Below are positions 9,165 to 19,378 of a DNA stretch of 64,000 bases, in pieces. The stretch lies in the NCBI GenBank assembly GCA_963708715.1, contig CAVPSU010000002.1:248001-312000 (forward strand), written 5' to 3'. The DNA comes from DAIOEK01 sp963708715. Its GTDB lineage: Bacteria; Chloroflexota; Anaerolineae; Anaerolineales; Anaerolineaceae. The notes under the pieces are model-generated. The model had not been told where the DNA came from. It did no database searches and was given only the letters and a program-made list of their open reading frames with translations. How positions within the stretch are numbered: position 1 is the first letter of the stretch; each line of letters opens with the position of its first letter. The position numbers and the translations under genes are program-made.

Positions 9165-11742
9165 GAGTAGATCCATTATATTCGTAAATTGTGACGGATG
9201 AGTTTTGATACACAGCGGGTAAGTTTTGGGCAAACTTTGACTCATCCAGGGCATAGGTTGACCGTTCCAACCCACCCACGATTACGTATCGAACGTTATA
9301 TCGATCGAGTATGATCTGAGTTTCTTCCCAACTTTTTGTTTGATAGAGGATAGACACATCCTCTATCCGAGTCCCAAATTCTACCGGACCACGCCCCCAC
9401 TGCCCTTCATGTGGTGTCCAACCAATGATCGTTGGATAACCGGTTTGAATGGACATGCGCGCATGTTGGGAGTAACTTCCGCCCACCGATTCTGCGATCA
9501 CGCCAGGCGTCGCTTGAGATAACCATTCCATGGCGAGATAATCGTCCGGTTGGTATATCTTGAGATGCTCGTTTCCATCAAGGGTTAAATCATCTATCCG
9601 AATTCCGCGTGTGGTAGATTCAACTCCTATAATCGGGTAGAGTAATCCAGCTCCGAGCATGAGCACTGATGCAATCCGCATTACCGTAGTTAGTGCATCT
9701 ACCCGTAGTTTGAAAAGGATCGCTACACCAACCGACGCTGATATGCTCCAGAGCAGCCAACCCTGATAGTAAAATTTAAAGATTGTGTTCATTCTCGTGC
9801 CGAATTGATCACGTAAATAGAAAAATTCAGGTATGAGGATAATAATGGCTCCTGCTCCAATGATGACCAAAATAAAAATGAGTGCTGGCGGAATCGCAGC
9901 AGTAGGAATTTGACTGGTGTGTTTTTCCTGGTTTCTGTCAGGCAGATCCATTTCTATTTGTTTATCCTTTTGAATTAGTAAACTCATTACGAAGGATAAA
10001 CAAATCCAAAGAGTGATCCAAGTACCTGGTGCCTGCATCCTCCGGGAAAGGGCTTCTACCAGAACGAGGAAGGTTGGTTCTCCCTGCAATCCCTGGATCT
10101 CAGCAAAAAGAAACCCCACCTCTGACAATTTCATCCCAATAGAGGATATCGCCGAATTCATTGAGTTTGCCAGGCTATTTCCCCAAACGGCTAGATTAAG
10201 GGCGATGATCCCCATGATATAGGACAGAATCCATAAAGACAATACAAATATTCCGGAATACAAGAATCCAAATCGGAATCTCTTCCAGTTTGAAGATTTA
10301 CGATACATAGCAATCAGGAAGAACAAAATCGGCAATAGTAATGTGCCAAACATGATCCAAAAATGGATTCCCCGTGTGTAGAATATCAAACTCGGGATAA
10401 TCCCGCCTGCCTGGGATTTGAATCCAAGAAAGAAGATCAGATAGAGCAATACAGAGGAGCCGCCAAGAATTAATCCGGTAGTGATTAATTCTGACAGTCT
10501 TTCAGTGCTCCAGCCTGAGGTATGGATTCGATTGACCAGGTAACAAAGGAGCAGAATACCCAGATAGATGGGAAAATCCCAGGTATTTAGAAACGCCAAC
10601 CCACCGACCAGGATTGGAATGAATATCCAATATCGGTAAGAGAGAAATAACCAGCCACCTTTTCCTTTATCTGATCCCTCGGCACCGCCCAGGATTAAAT
10701 TCAGACCAAGTCCCAGCGCTAATACAGCAAATGGTAAGGTAAGCACATGAGGATGGAGATCGGAAAGTAAAAAGGAGAAAAATGGAAATTCATCGATCAC
10801 TTCCACCCAGCGGTTGGAAAGGGTGTAATCGGATACTACCCGAGATGCACGCCACCATAGAATTCCCCCCGGACGGTTTGGTGTCCAAGAGAATGGTTCC
10901 AATGGCGGGTTGACCAATTCCTGGATATCCAACCATTTCCAAAATGGTGAAGTGAGCGAGCCATCCGCAGCTCGTTGCCAGAATAATCCACGTCCGTGCA
11001 AGAATTCGAGCAATCCTTCCAGGTTGCTCACAACCAACGTGAAGATGGGTGCCAGTACCGGCCAGAGATAATTATTTTGCTCTTTGTGATCTGATTGATG
11101 ATGCAGAAAGGATCTAACTGGATCGGAAGATAAGATGTTATAGACTAATCCATAGGTTCCCACTGCCGTCATGGCAAAAATCAGAGAGGCAGCCAGGTTG
11201 AATCCTACCCCGCTGACTACTCCACTAAGCCGAATCAGCATGGAGACCAGGATGTATCCAAAGTGATAATACGATATGGAATAACCAGATAGCCATGGAT
11301 CTTGAGGTGGGAAACCGTGGGATTGAAGAATGGCATTGATAAAAGCCAACTCCATCGGTTTCTCGGTTCCAACAATCGCCGGATTTGCTGCCCGCCAGAG
11401 GGCGATCAATCCAAAAGCGATTAGAAATACGCATTCAACCACCAGAACATATCTTTTTTGGTCTGTAAGAAGAGACTTCCAAGAGAAGGCTGGGTATACC
11501 CGTGCTACCCACACACTGATACAAACGACGACAAGCAAGCTAAATAAGACACCACCGAAGTCGTTTTGCAGTAATCTAAAATTTACCAGAGACCAAAAAA
11601 CAAAACCGGAAAGCAGTAATCCGGCTGCTTTAGAGAGAGAATAACCCCTGTCTTTCAGAGCCGGAGTCAACCACGCCATAAGCGGCCAGGCTGCGAAGCC
11701 AATGATAAGAATGATAAGATACCAGAGGATCCAAGAAACCAT
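9148..11742 (-). CDS. DUF2298 (Chlor_Arch_YYY) polytopic membrane protein
   Basis: An 864-residue integral membrane protein of the family named for its YYY motif and its occurrence in Chloroflexi and Archaea. The signature is visible: GTEKPMELAFINAIL, then DPWLSGYSISYYHFGYILV at about residues 130-165. EFPFFSFLLSDLHPHVLTLPF and NTWDFPIYLG are further conserved blocks. About 17-18 membrane segments are interspersed, with a soluble tail. The family has no established reaction. Architecture and neighbours suggest a GT-C-like glycosyltransferase or a partner of one. ATG at 11742 lies 2 bp after the TAG of the DUF952 gene, so the genes are coupled. Confidence 0.85.
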   Translation of the reverse strand: MVSWILWYLIILIIGFAAWPLMAWLTPALKDRGYSLSKAAGLLLSGFVFWSLVNFRLLQNDFGGVLFSLLVVVCISVWVARVYPAFSWKSLLTDQKRYVLVVECVFLIAFGLIALWRAANPAIVGTEKPMELAFINAILQSHGFPPQDPWLSGYSISYYHFGYILVSMLIRLSGVVSGVGFNLAASLIFAMTAVGTYGLVYNILSSDPVRSFLHHQSDHKEQNNYLWPVLAPIFTLVVSNLEGLLEFLHGRGLFWQRAADGSLTSPFWKWLDIQELVNPPLEPFSWTPNRPGGILWWRASRVVSDYTLSNRWVEVIDEFPFFSFLLSDLHPHVLTLPFAVLALGLGLNLILGGAEGSDKGKGGWLFLSYRYWIFIPILVGGLAFLNTWDFPIYLGILLLCYLVNRIHTSGWSTERLSELITTGLILGGSSVLLYLIFFLGFKSQAGGIIPSLIFYTRGIHFWIMFGTLLLPILFFLIAMYRKSSNWKRFRFGFLYSGIFVLSLWILSYIMGIIALNLAVWGNSLANSMNSAISSIGMKLSEVGFLFAEIQGLQGEPTFLVLVEALSRRMQAPGTWITLWICLSFVMSLLIQKDKQIEMDLPDRNQEKHTSQIPTAAIPPALIFILVIIGAGAIIILIPEFFYLRDQFGTRMNTIFKFYYQGWLLWSISASVGVAILFKLRVDALTTVMRIASVLMLGAGLLYPIIGVESTTRGIRIDDLTLDGNEHLKIYQPDDYLAMEWLSQATPGVIAESVGGSYSQHARMSIQTGYPTIIGWTPHEGQWGRGPVEFGTRIEDVSILYQTKSWEETQIILDRYNVRYVIVGGLERSTYALDESKFAQNLPAVYQNSSVTIYEYNGSTHAPIQ

Positions 11743-11744
11743 AT

Positions 11745-12101
11745 CTACTCGTGTTTCAATTGATCCGGGGAAACCGGCCAGGAAAATGTGCCATCCGGTC
11801 CAAGGATTAATGGATGAATGGCTTTGATCTTATCAACAGGCAAGACCGTATAGACATGTGGGAATAATTCGCCCGATGGACTGGCTTCAAATCGCAGAAA
11901 GTTTTGGAAATCTGTGTCCTCAATTTCCAGAAGCATTAATCCTCTTCGACCAGCATAATATCGTACTGCCGTGGCGATTACCTGGTCCGCTGTCGAAAGA
12001 TGGATAAATCCCTCCTTATCAAAGGCGGCAGGTTTGTAACTACCAACCTCAATGGCTTTCTCCCAATCAGAACTCTCAGCGATATGAAATAATGTTGTCA
12101 A
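11745..12101 (-). CDS. DUF952 domain protein
   Basis: A small soluble protein of 118 residues that matches the DUF952 pattern: LFHIAESSDWEKAIEVGSY at the start, GFIHLSTADQV with the conserved His, and FPHVYTVLPVDKI near the end. The biochemical role of the family is unknown. It lies between two giant membrane proteins, 15 bp after the fusion protein and 2 bp before the DUF2298 protein, so it is co-transcribed with a glycosylation block. That placement is odd for a small cytoplasmic domain and may be only operon hitch-hiking. Confidence 0.85.
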   Translation of the reverse strand: MTTLFHIAESSDWEKAIEVGSYKPAAFDKEGFIHLSTADQVIATAVRYYAGRRGLMLLEIEDTDFQNFLRFEASPSGELFPHVYTVLPVDKIKAIHPLILGPDGTFSWPVSPDQLKHE

Positions 12102-12116
12102 GGATACTCCGCATGG

Positions 12117-15100
12117 TCAGGGAATGATTTCGTAAATGGTCGTTTCTTGATCAGTATAGACTGGTTTCCAATACTGTCCTTCGTACTGGTAAAACTTTGC
12201 CAGACCGTCTAATGGATAGATCGCCATCTCCAATTGCCCCAAGATAATGTATTTGACATGATACTTGTGAATAAATGCGATTGCATCTGCAATATCGGTT
12301 GTTGAATAAAATTCGCCTACTTCATTAACCCGGTCAAAGATCCATTCTGAGGGGTTGACTGCTCTTTGCTGTCTTTGATGCCAGTTCCAGCCGATCACAT
12401 TTGGTAGACCTGTATAGATGGTATAACGGGTTCCCCAGCGGTACTCGGGGACATTCCCCTCCACTATGACCGGTGATCCTTTTATATTTTCCTGCATCCA
12501 ACGGATGGCATGATAATCCTGTTCCAGTTGCATCACTTTTGAGTCATTGAAATTCACATCGTCTTCCAGGTAGGTTGCTCCCACCATATAACTCATTCCA
12601 TCCAAAGAATGAGGAGCGGTTTCGACCATCCGATCGCGGATCTTATCGATACCACCCAAAACTGGAAATAGGAATGCACATCCGACAAGCAGCCAAAGGA
12701 CAGATTGGAAGATAGCCTGAGTTGACATCTTCCAGCGAGGTATTGCTTGAAGAATGAAATACAGAGCAGCCGCAGAAGTGAGAGCGAAAAGTACCCACAC
12801 CTGCAGATAGAACTTAAATACGGTATTCATCCTACCGATATCGCCCTTGAGGACAATGATCTCAACGACGAGAGTTAATATCAAACCGGTTCCGATGAAG
12901 AATAGCAAGATGCGTTTCAGATCGGTTTGATCTGGACGGAAGAGCAATACCGCAGCCCAGAGTGACAAAGGTAGGACGATCCAGGCTATCCATGCTCTCA
13001 CGATATAGCAAACGAGAATTGCAGCGACCAGTAAAACCAGGGTTCCAATATAGAATCTGAAATGAGGACGGAGTTCCCCCAATTTCCGAAGCGGAGTTGT
13101 TGCCATCCAATCGATCGTTTCATGTGTCAGCCAGGTCACAATAATAAAGAGGAACAATCCCCAATGAGCCAGGTAAGACCAACTGGGAGTTGTAGGTCCG
13201 TGCCATAGATCGACCGCCGTGTATCCCGCTCCATACCAATAGGTGTAGGGTTGGTACAGGAAAAAACTTGCGGCGACAAACAGTAAGAATACCCCTGCGC
13301 CCATTAACCAACGCGGGATATGCTTTAAGGTCAATTTATCGAATGTAAATGAGTCTTTCCAGCGGAAAAAGAGATAAGTCAAGGCAATCAGACATAAAGC
13401 AAGGTAAGCCGGAAAATCCCAGGTGTTGGTTGGGCGGAGCGCGCCCACTGCCATTGCCCCAACGAAGAGCGCAATCCCAAATCCCAGCGGATGATTGCGA
13501 TCTTTTTTAAGCCCTGATTTCCCTCTTGCCAGAATGAATGAGACCAACCAGCCAATCACCAGGACCGTGATGGGAAGAGCGATCATGTGGGCGTGGAGGT
13601 CCGCGTACAAAAAGGTAAAGGCTGGGAATTCGGTAATGGGCTCCACATCATTTGGTGCGGGTATCGCTCGACTCGGAATCCAATACCAGTCACCCGGATA
13701 GAACGGCAACGGCGTGCCCTGGAAAAGTTCCACCAGCCCTTTCGCTGTCCAGATCATGCGGGTGATGAATGGAGCGCCAGCGATTTGCCCATCCGGTGCT
13801 GCCAGCCGTTGTAAGCCATACCAGATCATACGGATGGATGCCAGATTACCGATCACTGCAACAAAGAATGCGCTGAGTAAACCGAACAAATATGGAGATC
13901 TTGGCGAAGATGATCCTTCTTCGCTTGTTGCCTGAATATGCCTGATAATATTTGAGATCAGCGAATAAGCGCCAGTGGCTAGCATACTGAACAGCGTAGG
14001 CAGGATGATGTTGTATGCGATGGATGGGACAATTCCCAGCCACTTAACCAGCACACCGACTATCACGAAACCGTAATAATAATAATTAATATATCCGCCA
14101 GCATACCAGGGATCGTATGGAGGGAAGGTGGTGCTTTTGATCACCGCGTTCAGGTAGGAGAAATCCATCGGTTTCTCGCCGCCCTTATACGGATGCCAGA
14201 TATCGGGATTGCCAATTCGAACAAGGAGGTCTAGGACAAAGAAGCCCAGGAACACAGCTTCAGTCAGCAGAATCGATTTCCGCTCCTCCCGAAAATACTG
14301 GATCCATTCCTCGCGTTGCAAATATGCAAGGATAGCATTCAGTAGTACCAGGACAACGAAAACCAGACTTATCGTCAGGCGGGTAAAAGGCACGCCCATG
14401 GAGCCTAATAACCAGGTGATGAGTGCGAGCAAGAGTAGTCCTGTCAACCTGGAATAGCCATAACCGCGGTCCTTCAATCCGGGGAATGCAAGCCGGACCG
14501 TTGGCAGGAAAACCAAACCCAGGATAAGCACCACGAAATACCAGAGGACTACACCCACGCCGGGGTATTTATTCTGCAGATCATTCCAATTAAAAAGATC
14601 TGACCAGGTCCCTCCAATTTGTTGCTGCATCCAATTGGAGGTCGGCAAAAGGAGGGTCTGGGGTCGTAAAGGAACTTGATTAGGTGGTAAATGAATAACC
14701 TTTGTCAGATCTAAGCTGCCAAAAAACCTGGATGTTGCTTGAGGATCATAATTGGCGCGTTTTTGGAAGATGAAAACCTTGGGGTGGTCATACACAGTGA
14801 AAGACTCTTCAGCGTATTGGTCATTGATGCTGAATCCGTCCAATGATGGGTTGGATTGAAAAACCCGGATCAGATCGTATCCGAGCATACCCTGAAACAT
14901 GCCCGGCTGTCCTTCGGTATAGCACCAGATGATCTCTTTTTCTTCCGGACAACCTATCAACGCCCGATAGAACGCGGATGTCATCGGGTATCGTTCAGGA
15001 ACCCGGGTGGTTGTACCCCATTGCCGATTGGAACTTATAAAAATGTAATCGGCTTGATCCAGTGTGGATATAAACCGCTCGCGTTTCTCTTCGTTATCAT

Positions 15101-17051
15101 CCCAATACATTTCGAAATTCAAGCCACCGGTATAAATTCCACCATAACCGTCGTAATTATCGATCCGTAAGGGTAAGCCATCATCCCAATCAGATTCGTT
15201 TGCCGGAGCGCTGCCTTGAACAACCAACATTCCGCTGCCATCTGTGATGGACAAAGAAATTCGATATCGATGATCCTTCACCAATTGCACTTCTGGTATG
15301 GAATTCGCTGAATAAGACTGTCCCCTGAAATCTTGTGTCGGTAAAAACTTCGCGGTTAGGTGAGCTTCTGCAATTTTTGTATTGGATTCAACATCTGTTA
15401 AAGTGATCTCAAGATTCTTATCCCGATCGATCCCGGTAGAATCGACGACCCGGAAAAACGTAAATGATTGTAGTGCGCCGTCTGACTGGACACTGATATC
15501 ATATTCCACTGGATTACCGGGGGTGATGATTGCACCTTGAGGATACGGAAGTGGTTGGTTATAAACGCCCTGCAATGTCTTAATGTTTAGATTTACCGGA
15601 CCGGGGATGTTTTGGTAGATCCAGCGAGATGCTTCAATCCTAGTAACAGGTCGGGTGTAGATGGTCGAAAAAGCATACGCCCAAGCTCCGGTCGAAATTA
15701 CCACACCTGCAAGTAGCAATATTGATACGATCCTTGTCCAAACCTGCCTGGTCTCAATCTGTACACCGGATGAATCTATCGTTTTCTTTCGATGATCCCA
15801 AAGATGGAAAATAAACCATGCTCCAATGATGACAAGGGTTGGGTACGCCGGCAGGGTATACCGCAGCATCGGATTCCATCCCATCGCCTGCCAGATAAAG
15901 AATCCGCCAGACCATAACCAGATCGGCAAATGGGTCAGGGTCTTTTTACGAAACAGGCGAATGGCCATAAAGATGAATCCACCCCAGACTACAATTCCAA
16001 GAGGCCATCCCATTCCCCACCGGAAGAGATTCTCAAAAGCAAATGATTTGGGTCGGCGAACCCATTGCAATGCGGGGGGAAAATCTGCTGTTCCATCGGT
16101 TTGCAGACTTAATTCACGGATATTCTCAACGATTTTCGGGTTGGGTAATATGCCGAAGAATCCAGGACCTTTGAAGGCATAAGGTTGGGCGATACGGAAT
16201 ATGAGAAATGCAAAAAGAGCTGCAATTACCAGGTTGACCAGCGTTGGGAGGATCCATCGATAGCGTTTCTCAACCGGCATTCGAGAGAACCATCCAAAAA
16301 CAGTCACAGGCAAAATGACTGCAAGGGCAACCGCGTTATATTTGGATGCCATTGCGAGAGCTAATGCTAACCCGAACAATAGGTACCAGCCAATGCCCGT
16401 CCAGGGGTTGATGGGAACCGAATTCTCATCGTCGGAGTCTTGATTGGTTTTTTGATCCAGATGCTTATATAAGGAAATTGCCGCGTATATGCCCAGCGTT
16501 ACAAAGAAGGTCAGGAATGTGTCAACTGCGAAGAAATGGGAGAGTTGAATCGCCAAAACTGAGCAAGCATAAAACAATGACGCCAGAAAACCGATCCGCC
16601 TATCATACGCTTTATGGCCAATCAAGTAAATTAATAAAAGCGTGAATAGGTCAAACATTGCAGAAGTCAGCCTGCCTACTACATGGACAGAGTTATAGCC
16701 CGTTTGCCCGGTCCATTCAGCGATATAGCGAACCAGAATGATCGGAAAATCGCCATAGACAAAAAATGATTTACCGCTGTTTTGCGGGTTCAAAGAGGAG
16801 GCATCTGTATCGAAATATTCAGCCAGAGAAGAAACTGGGCGGATATCATTCTCCACCATCGTCAGGAAGCGTTCATCCGGGTGGAGATGCTGGTCTTCAT
16901 CCCAACTGATTCCAACGGTGCGTAAGTATCCCCCCGCGAGTACCACCAACAAGAACAAAATATCCAGGTACCAATATTTTCCGAATATAGGGCGGTTGGA
17001 TTTCTTTTGAACCATTACAGATTTAGGCGCTTCACTCATAGGGTGTTCCAT
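12117..17051 (-). CDS. GT39 - DUF2298 fusion membrane protein (1644 aa)
   Basis: Two polytopic modules lie in one chain. The N-terminal part (about 1-830) is a PMT/GT39-type mannosyltransferase: GISWDEDQHLHPDERF in the first outer loop carries the acidic catalytic residues, and a large soluble region (about 470-800) follows about 11 membrane segments. The C-terminal part (about 835-1644) is a full DUF2298 module with GGEKPMDFSYLNAVI (about 957) and INYYYYGFVIVG (about 988), EFPAFTFLYADLHAHM and TNTWDFPAYL. The same DUF2298 domain is encoded separately 375 bp further on. The fusion argues that GT39 and DUF2298 proteins work together on the same substrate. The start ATG overlaps the previous stop as TAATG. 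No frameshift is evident over nearly 5 kb. Confidence 0.88.
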   Translation of the reverse strand: MEHPMSEAPKSVMVQKKSNRPIFGKYWYLDILFLLVVLAGGYLRTVGISWDEDQHLHPDERFLTMVENDIRPVSSLAEYFDTDASSLNPQNSGKSFFVYGDFPIILVRYIAEWTGQTGYNSVHVVGRLTSAMFDLFTLLLIYLIGHKAYDRRIGFLASLFYACSVLAIQLSHFFAVDTFLTFFVTLGIYAAISLYKHLDQKTNQDSDDENSVPINPWTGIGWYLLFGLALALAMASKYNAVALAVILPVTVFGWFSRMPVEKRYRWILPTLVNLVIAALFAFLIFRIAQPYAFKGPGFFGILPNPKIVENIRELSLQTDGTADFPPALQWVRRPKSFAFENLFRWGMGWPLGIVVWGGFIFMAIRLFRKKTLTHLPIWLWSGGFFIWQAMGWNPMLRYTLPAYPTLVIIGAWFIFHLWDHRKKTIDSSGVQIETRQVWTRIVSILLLAGVVISTGAWAYAFSTIYTRPVTRIEASRWIYQNIPGPVNLNIKTLQGVYNQPLPYPQGAIITPGNPVEYDISVQSDGALQSFTFFRVVDSTGIDRDKNLEITLTDVESNTKIAEAHLTAKFLPTQDFRGQSYSANSIPEVQLVKDHRYRISLSITDGSGMLVVQGSAPANESDWDDGLPLRIDNYDGYGGIYTGGLNFEMYWDDNEEKRERFISTLDQADYIFISSNRQWGTTTRVPERYPMTSAFYRALIGCPEEKEIIWCYTEGQPGMFQGMLGYDLIRVFQSNPSLDGFSINDQYAEESFTVYDHPKVFIFQKRANYDPQATSRFFGSLDLTKVIHLPPNQVPLRPQTLLLPTSNWMQQQIGGTWSDLFNWNDLQNKYPGVGVVLWYFVVLILGLVFLPTVRLAFPGLKDRGYGYSRLTGLLLLALITWLLGSMGVPFTRLTISLVFVVLVLLNAILAYLQREEWIQYFREERKSILLTEAVFLGFFVLDLLVRIGNPDIWHPYKGGEKPMDFSYLNAVIKSTTFPPYDPWYAGGYINYYYYGFVIVGVLVKWLGIVPSIAYNIILPTLFSMLATGAYSLISNIIRHIQATSEEGSSSPRSPYLFGLLSAFFVAVIGNLASIRMIWYGLQRLAAPDGQIAGAPFITRMIWTAKGLVELFQGTPLPFYPGDWYWIPSRAIPAPNDVEPITEFPAFTFLYADLHAHMIALPITVLVIGWLVSFILARGKSGLKKDRNHPLGFGIALFVGAMAVGALRPTNTWDFPAYLALCLIALTYLFFRWKDSFTFDKLTLKHIPRWLMGAGVFLLFVAASFFLYQPYTYWYGAGYTAVDLWHGPTTPSWSYLAHWGLFLFIIVTWLTHETIDWMATTPLRKLGELRPHFRFYIGTLVLLVAAILVCYIVRAWIAWIVLPLSLWAAVLLFRPDQTDLKRILLFFIGTGLILTLVVEIIVLKGDIGRMNTVFKFYLQVWVLFALTSAAALYFILQAIPRWKMSTQAIFQSVLWLLVGCAFLFPVLGGIDKIRDRMVETAPHSLDGMSYMVGATYLEDDVNFNDSKVMQLEQDYHAIRWMQENIKGSPVIVEGNVPEYRWGTRYTIYTGLPNVIGWNWHQRQQRAVNPSEWIFDRVNEVGEFYSTTDIADAIAFIHKYHVKYIILGQLEMAIYPLDGLAKFYQYEGQYWKPVYTDQETTIYEIIP

Positions 17052-19240
17052 TAGTTTTCAGGTGGAGTAAGCATCACAATAAAATCTTTGCCCGGGGTTT
17101 TCGAAGCATAGTTCCTGACACTGGCCGTTGGATACATGATTCGCAACCGTTCTAAATCTTCTGTGTCTTCGGTGTTCAATAAAAATAGTTTTGGACCGGG
17201 TACTTCGAGGGTTGAATCAAACTGCTCCGGCCAGATCGCTAGATCTCGTAAACCAAATCCTGCCTGTAGACCGACCAGCCGGGTATCCAACCAGTAAGGA
17301 TAACCGACCACCCAGGCAGAATCGGGAGTTCCAATAGTATCTGTGAATTGCTTGATCACAGCCCCAAGCTCTGATGTATTGCCTGCAGAATCATTGAACT
17401 GCATTGGGTAATCTACGAACATCAATCGATAGTTCTGCTGAATGGATGCAAAGACCAGAATTACGGCGAAAAAAGTGGATACGAATTTTCCAGTGGCTGA
17501 AGGGAGAGCACGTTCAATACTATGCATAAATCCGTCTAAAGCCAGAGCAACGATAATGAACACAGGGATGATTGCCCCGGCAGTACGATTGAGGGAGGGA
17601 TTTTCAATCGGAAACGCCAACGATAAGATGGAGGGAAGCATCAGCAATGGCACAGACAGAAATAAGAATAGGTCTTCCCACCTTCGTTTCTGCAACCAGC
17701 GCATGAAAATGAGGATGTATCCCAAATAGAACAATGCCGCTCCGACCACATCCATGCCTGGTCGGAGAGGAATAGAATGTAACCAGGTCAGCCCATCCTT
17801 GTAGCCAAACATGGTCATGGCGTTCCAAAGGTTTTCAACGAATATTGTCATCGGAGGTCCGGGGAGAGGACGCTCCAGATCACCCATTCGCGTAAACATA
17901 CGATAGATAAAAATATCCGGGTTGCCAAAAGCGTATCTTAACAAGGGCAGGAACAGGATGAATGAGATCATCCCAATAGCAACGAAACCAAGGACGACAA
18001 AAGTTTTCTCCTGTCTGGTTCGTTTGGTTAAAAGATAAAGAATCAATCCAACCAATAAGACGAGCGGAATGATCCTGAATGGGGAGTAGCCATGTAATCC
18101 TATCCCTACCGAAATACCCGCCCATATAAAATCATTTCTGTTCTTGTGCCGGATCCCTCGCACGAAAAAGTACAGAGCCGGTGCTGCGAATAATGGATAA
18201 AGAGGAAAACGTAAACCGACCCGGGAGATCACATTAGGCCAGTAAGCTATACCAGCCAGCAGGACCGCCAGCAAAGCCACCCGGCGATTTGCCAGCTCTT
18301 TACCCAGCAAGTAGATGAAAGGCAAAGCGCCCAATCCGGCAAGGACCGTACCGAGTTTAAGACTGATAAAACTGATACCGGTGTGGAAGAGTTTGATAAT
18401 CCCCGCCGTCAGGTAGAATTGGAACGCTTCTCGACCCGTGTTTCGGGCAAAGAAGACATTCGTAAATCCGTTTAGTACATCCTCTACATCCAACAATTTT
18501 TCCACATGGTCGCTGGTCATCTCCGACGGCACGCTCGTGATGCGAAAGAAACGGAAGAAGAGGATGATCGCGATGACCAGAAGCGAGAGGAGAGTGTATG
18601 GTTTGATTCGAATATTCTTTGGCCAGCTTTTTAACCATGTCCAACAGGATTTTCCACACTCCTTGAAGGATCTACCCGGTTGGATGAATGCCAAAACGAC
18701 GAGGGTGATCGCGGCAAGCCAGAGAACAGTGTTCAAGAATTTGAACTGGTATGATCCAAACAAGGTGAAACCCAACCGACTTGTAAACTTACCAAATAAT
18801 AGATATACCAAAATCGCCAGCGGACCTAACACTAACAGGTACCGTCCCCGAATAGCGAATGGAGTCTCTACCGATGTCTCTTCCGGGAAGTCAGTCAATT
18901 GCCATTCCCGGGATAAAAATGCCCAGATCGCCAATGCAAAACTCAGAAGGTATACCATGAAGGACCATCGTGCGTTGTCCACCGGCGGTTCCAGGGAAAT
19001 CTGGGCAATGAAAGCCAGGAGCAATGCGCTTGCCGACCGATAGGGGAAATTACGAAAGATCGCGAATGATATTTGATCGCTTTTGGATGAGGTGGAAATC
19101 TCATCCCTATTTATGAGGTCCGAATCCGAATAGATTGGTTGTTCAAGTGCCATCTCTTCCGGGGTCGGAATATGCAATTCCCCTTTTTTCCAGAAGTGGA
19201 GTTTTTCTTTTACATAATCAAGAACAGTCGGCTCAGGCAT
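17051..19240 (-). CDS. GT39-family membrane glycosyltransferase (729 aa)
   Basis: A GT-C-fold mannosyltransferase-like protein with a hydrophilic N-terminal tail of about 65 residues and about 14-15 membrane segments. The outer-loop motif is SEMTSDHVEKLLDVEDVL, with NTGREAFQFYLTAGI after it, a combination frequent in Chloroflexota GT39 proteins. The C-terminal 110 residues are soluble and probably face outward. It is the first gene of the GT39/DUF2298 run and overlaps the next start by TAATG. The 138-bp gap upstream (19241-19378) separates it from the GT4 gene and may carry a promoter, though no clear -35/-10 pair was found. The donor and acceptor are unknown. Confidence 0.82.
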   Translation of the reverse strand: MPEPTVLDYVKEKLHFWKKGELHIPTPEEMALEQPIYSDSDLINRDEISTSSKSDQISFAIFRNFPYRSASALLLAFIAQISLEPPVDNARWSFMVYLLSFALAIWAFLSREWQLTDFPEETSVETPFAIRGRYLLVLGPLAILVYLLFGKFTSRLGFTLFGSYQFKFLNTVLWLAAITLVVLAFIQPGRSFKECGKSCWTWLKSWPKNIRIKPYTLLSLLVIAIILFFRFFRITSVPSEMTSDHVEKLLDVEDVLNGFTNVFFARNTGREAFQFYLTAGIIKLFHTGISFISLKLGTVLAGLGALPFIYLLGKELANRRVALLAVLLAGIAYWPNVISRVGLRFPLYPLFAAPALYFFVRGIRHKNRNDFIWAGISVGIGLHGYSPFRIIPLVLLVGLILYLLTKRTRQEKTFVVLGFVAIGMISFILFLPLLRYAFGNPDIFIYRMFTRMGDLERPLPGPPMTIFVENLWNAMTMFGYKDGLTWLHSIPLRPGMDVVGAALFYLGYILIFMRWLQKRRWEDLFLFLSVPLLMLPSILSLAFPIENPSLNRTAGAIIPVFIIVALALDGFMHSIERALPSATGKFVSTFFAVILVFASIQQNYRLMFVDYPMQFNDSAGNTSELGAVIKQFTDTIGTPDSAWVVGYPYWLDTRLVGLQAGFGLRDLAIWPEQFDSTLEVPGPKLFLLNTEDTEDLERLRIMYPTASVRNYASKTPGKDFIVMLTPPEN

Positions 19241-19378
19241 GCGGCAATCCGTAGAGGAGCAAGGTAACCATCATGATTGGAATTTTATCATCCTGTATTA
19301 TCGCATAAGATCGGTAAGTAGGAACAAGAGAATAGAAATCTGAAAGTGGAATCAGAGACCGGATACCAGGAAATGATT

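Noticed and set aside
18438..19043. 201-residue open frame on the plus strand
   Set aside because: Antisense to the GT39 gene, Arg/Lys-rich shadow composition, no domain.
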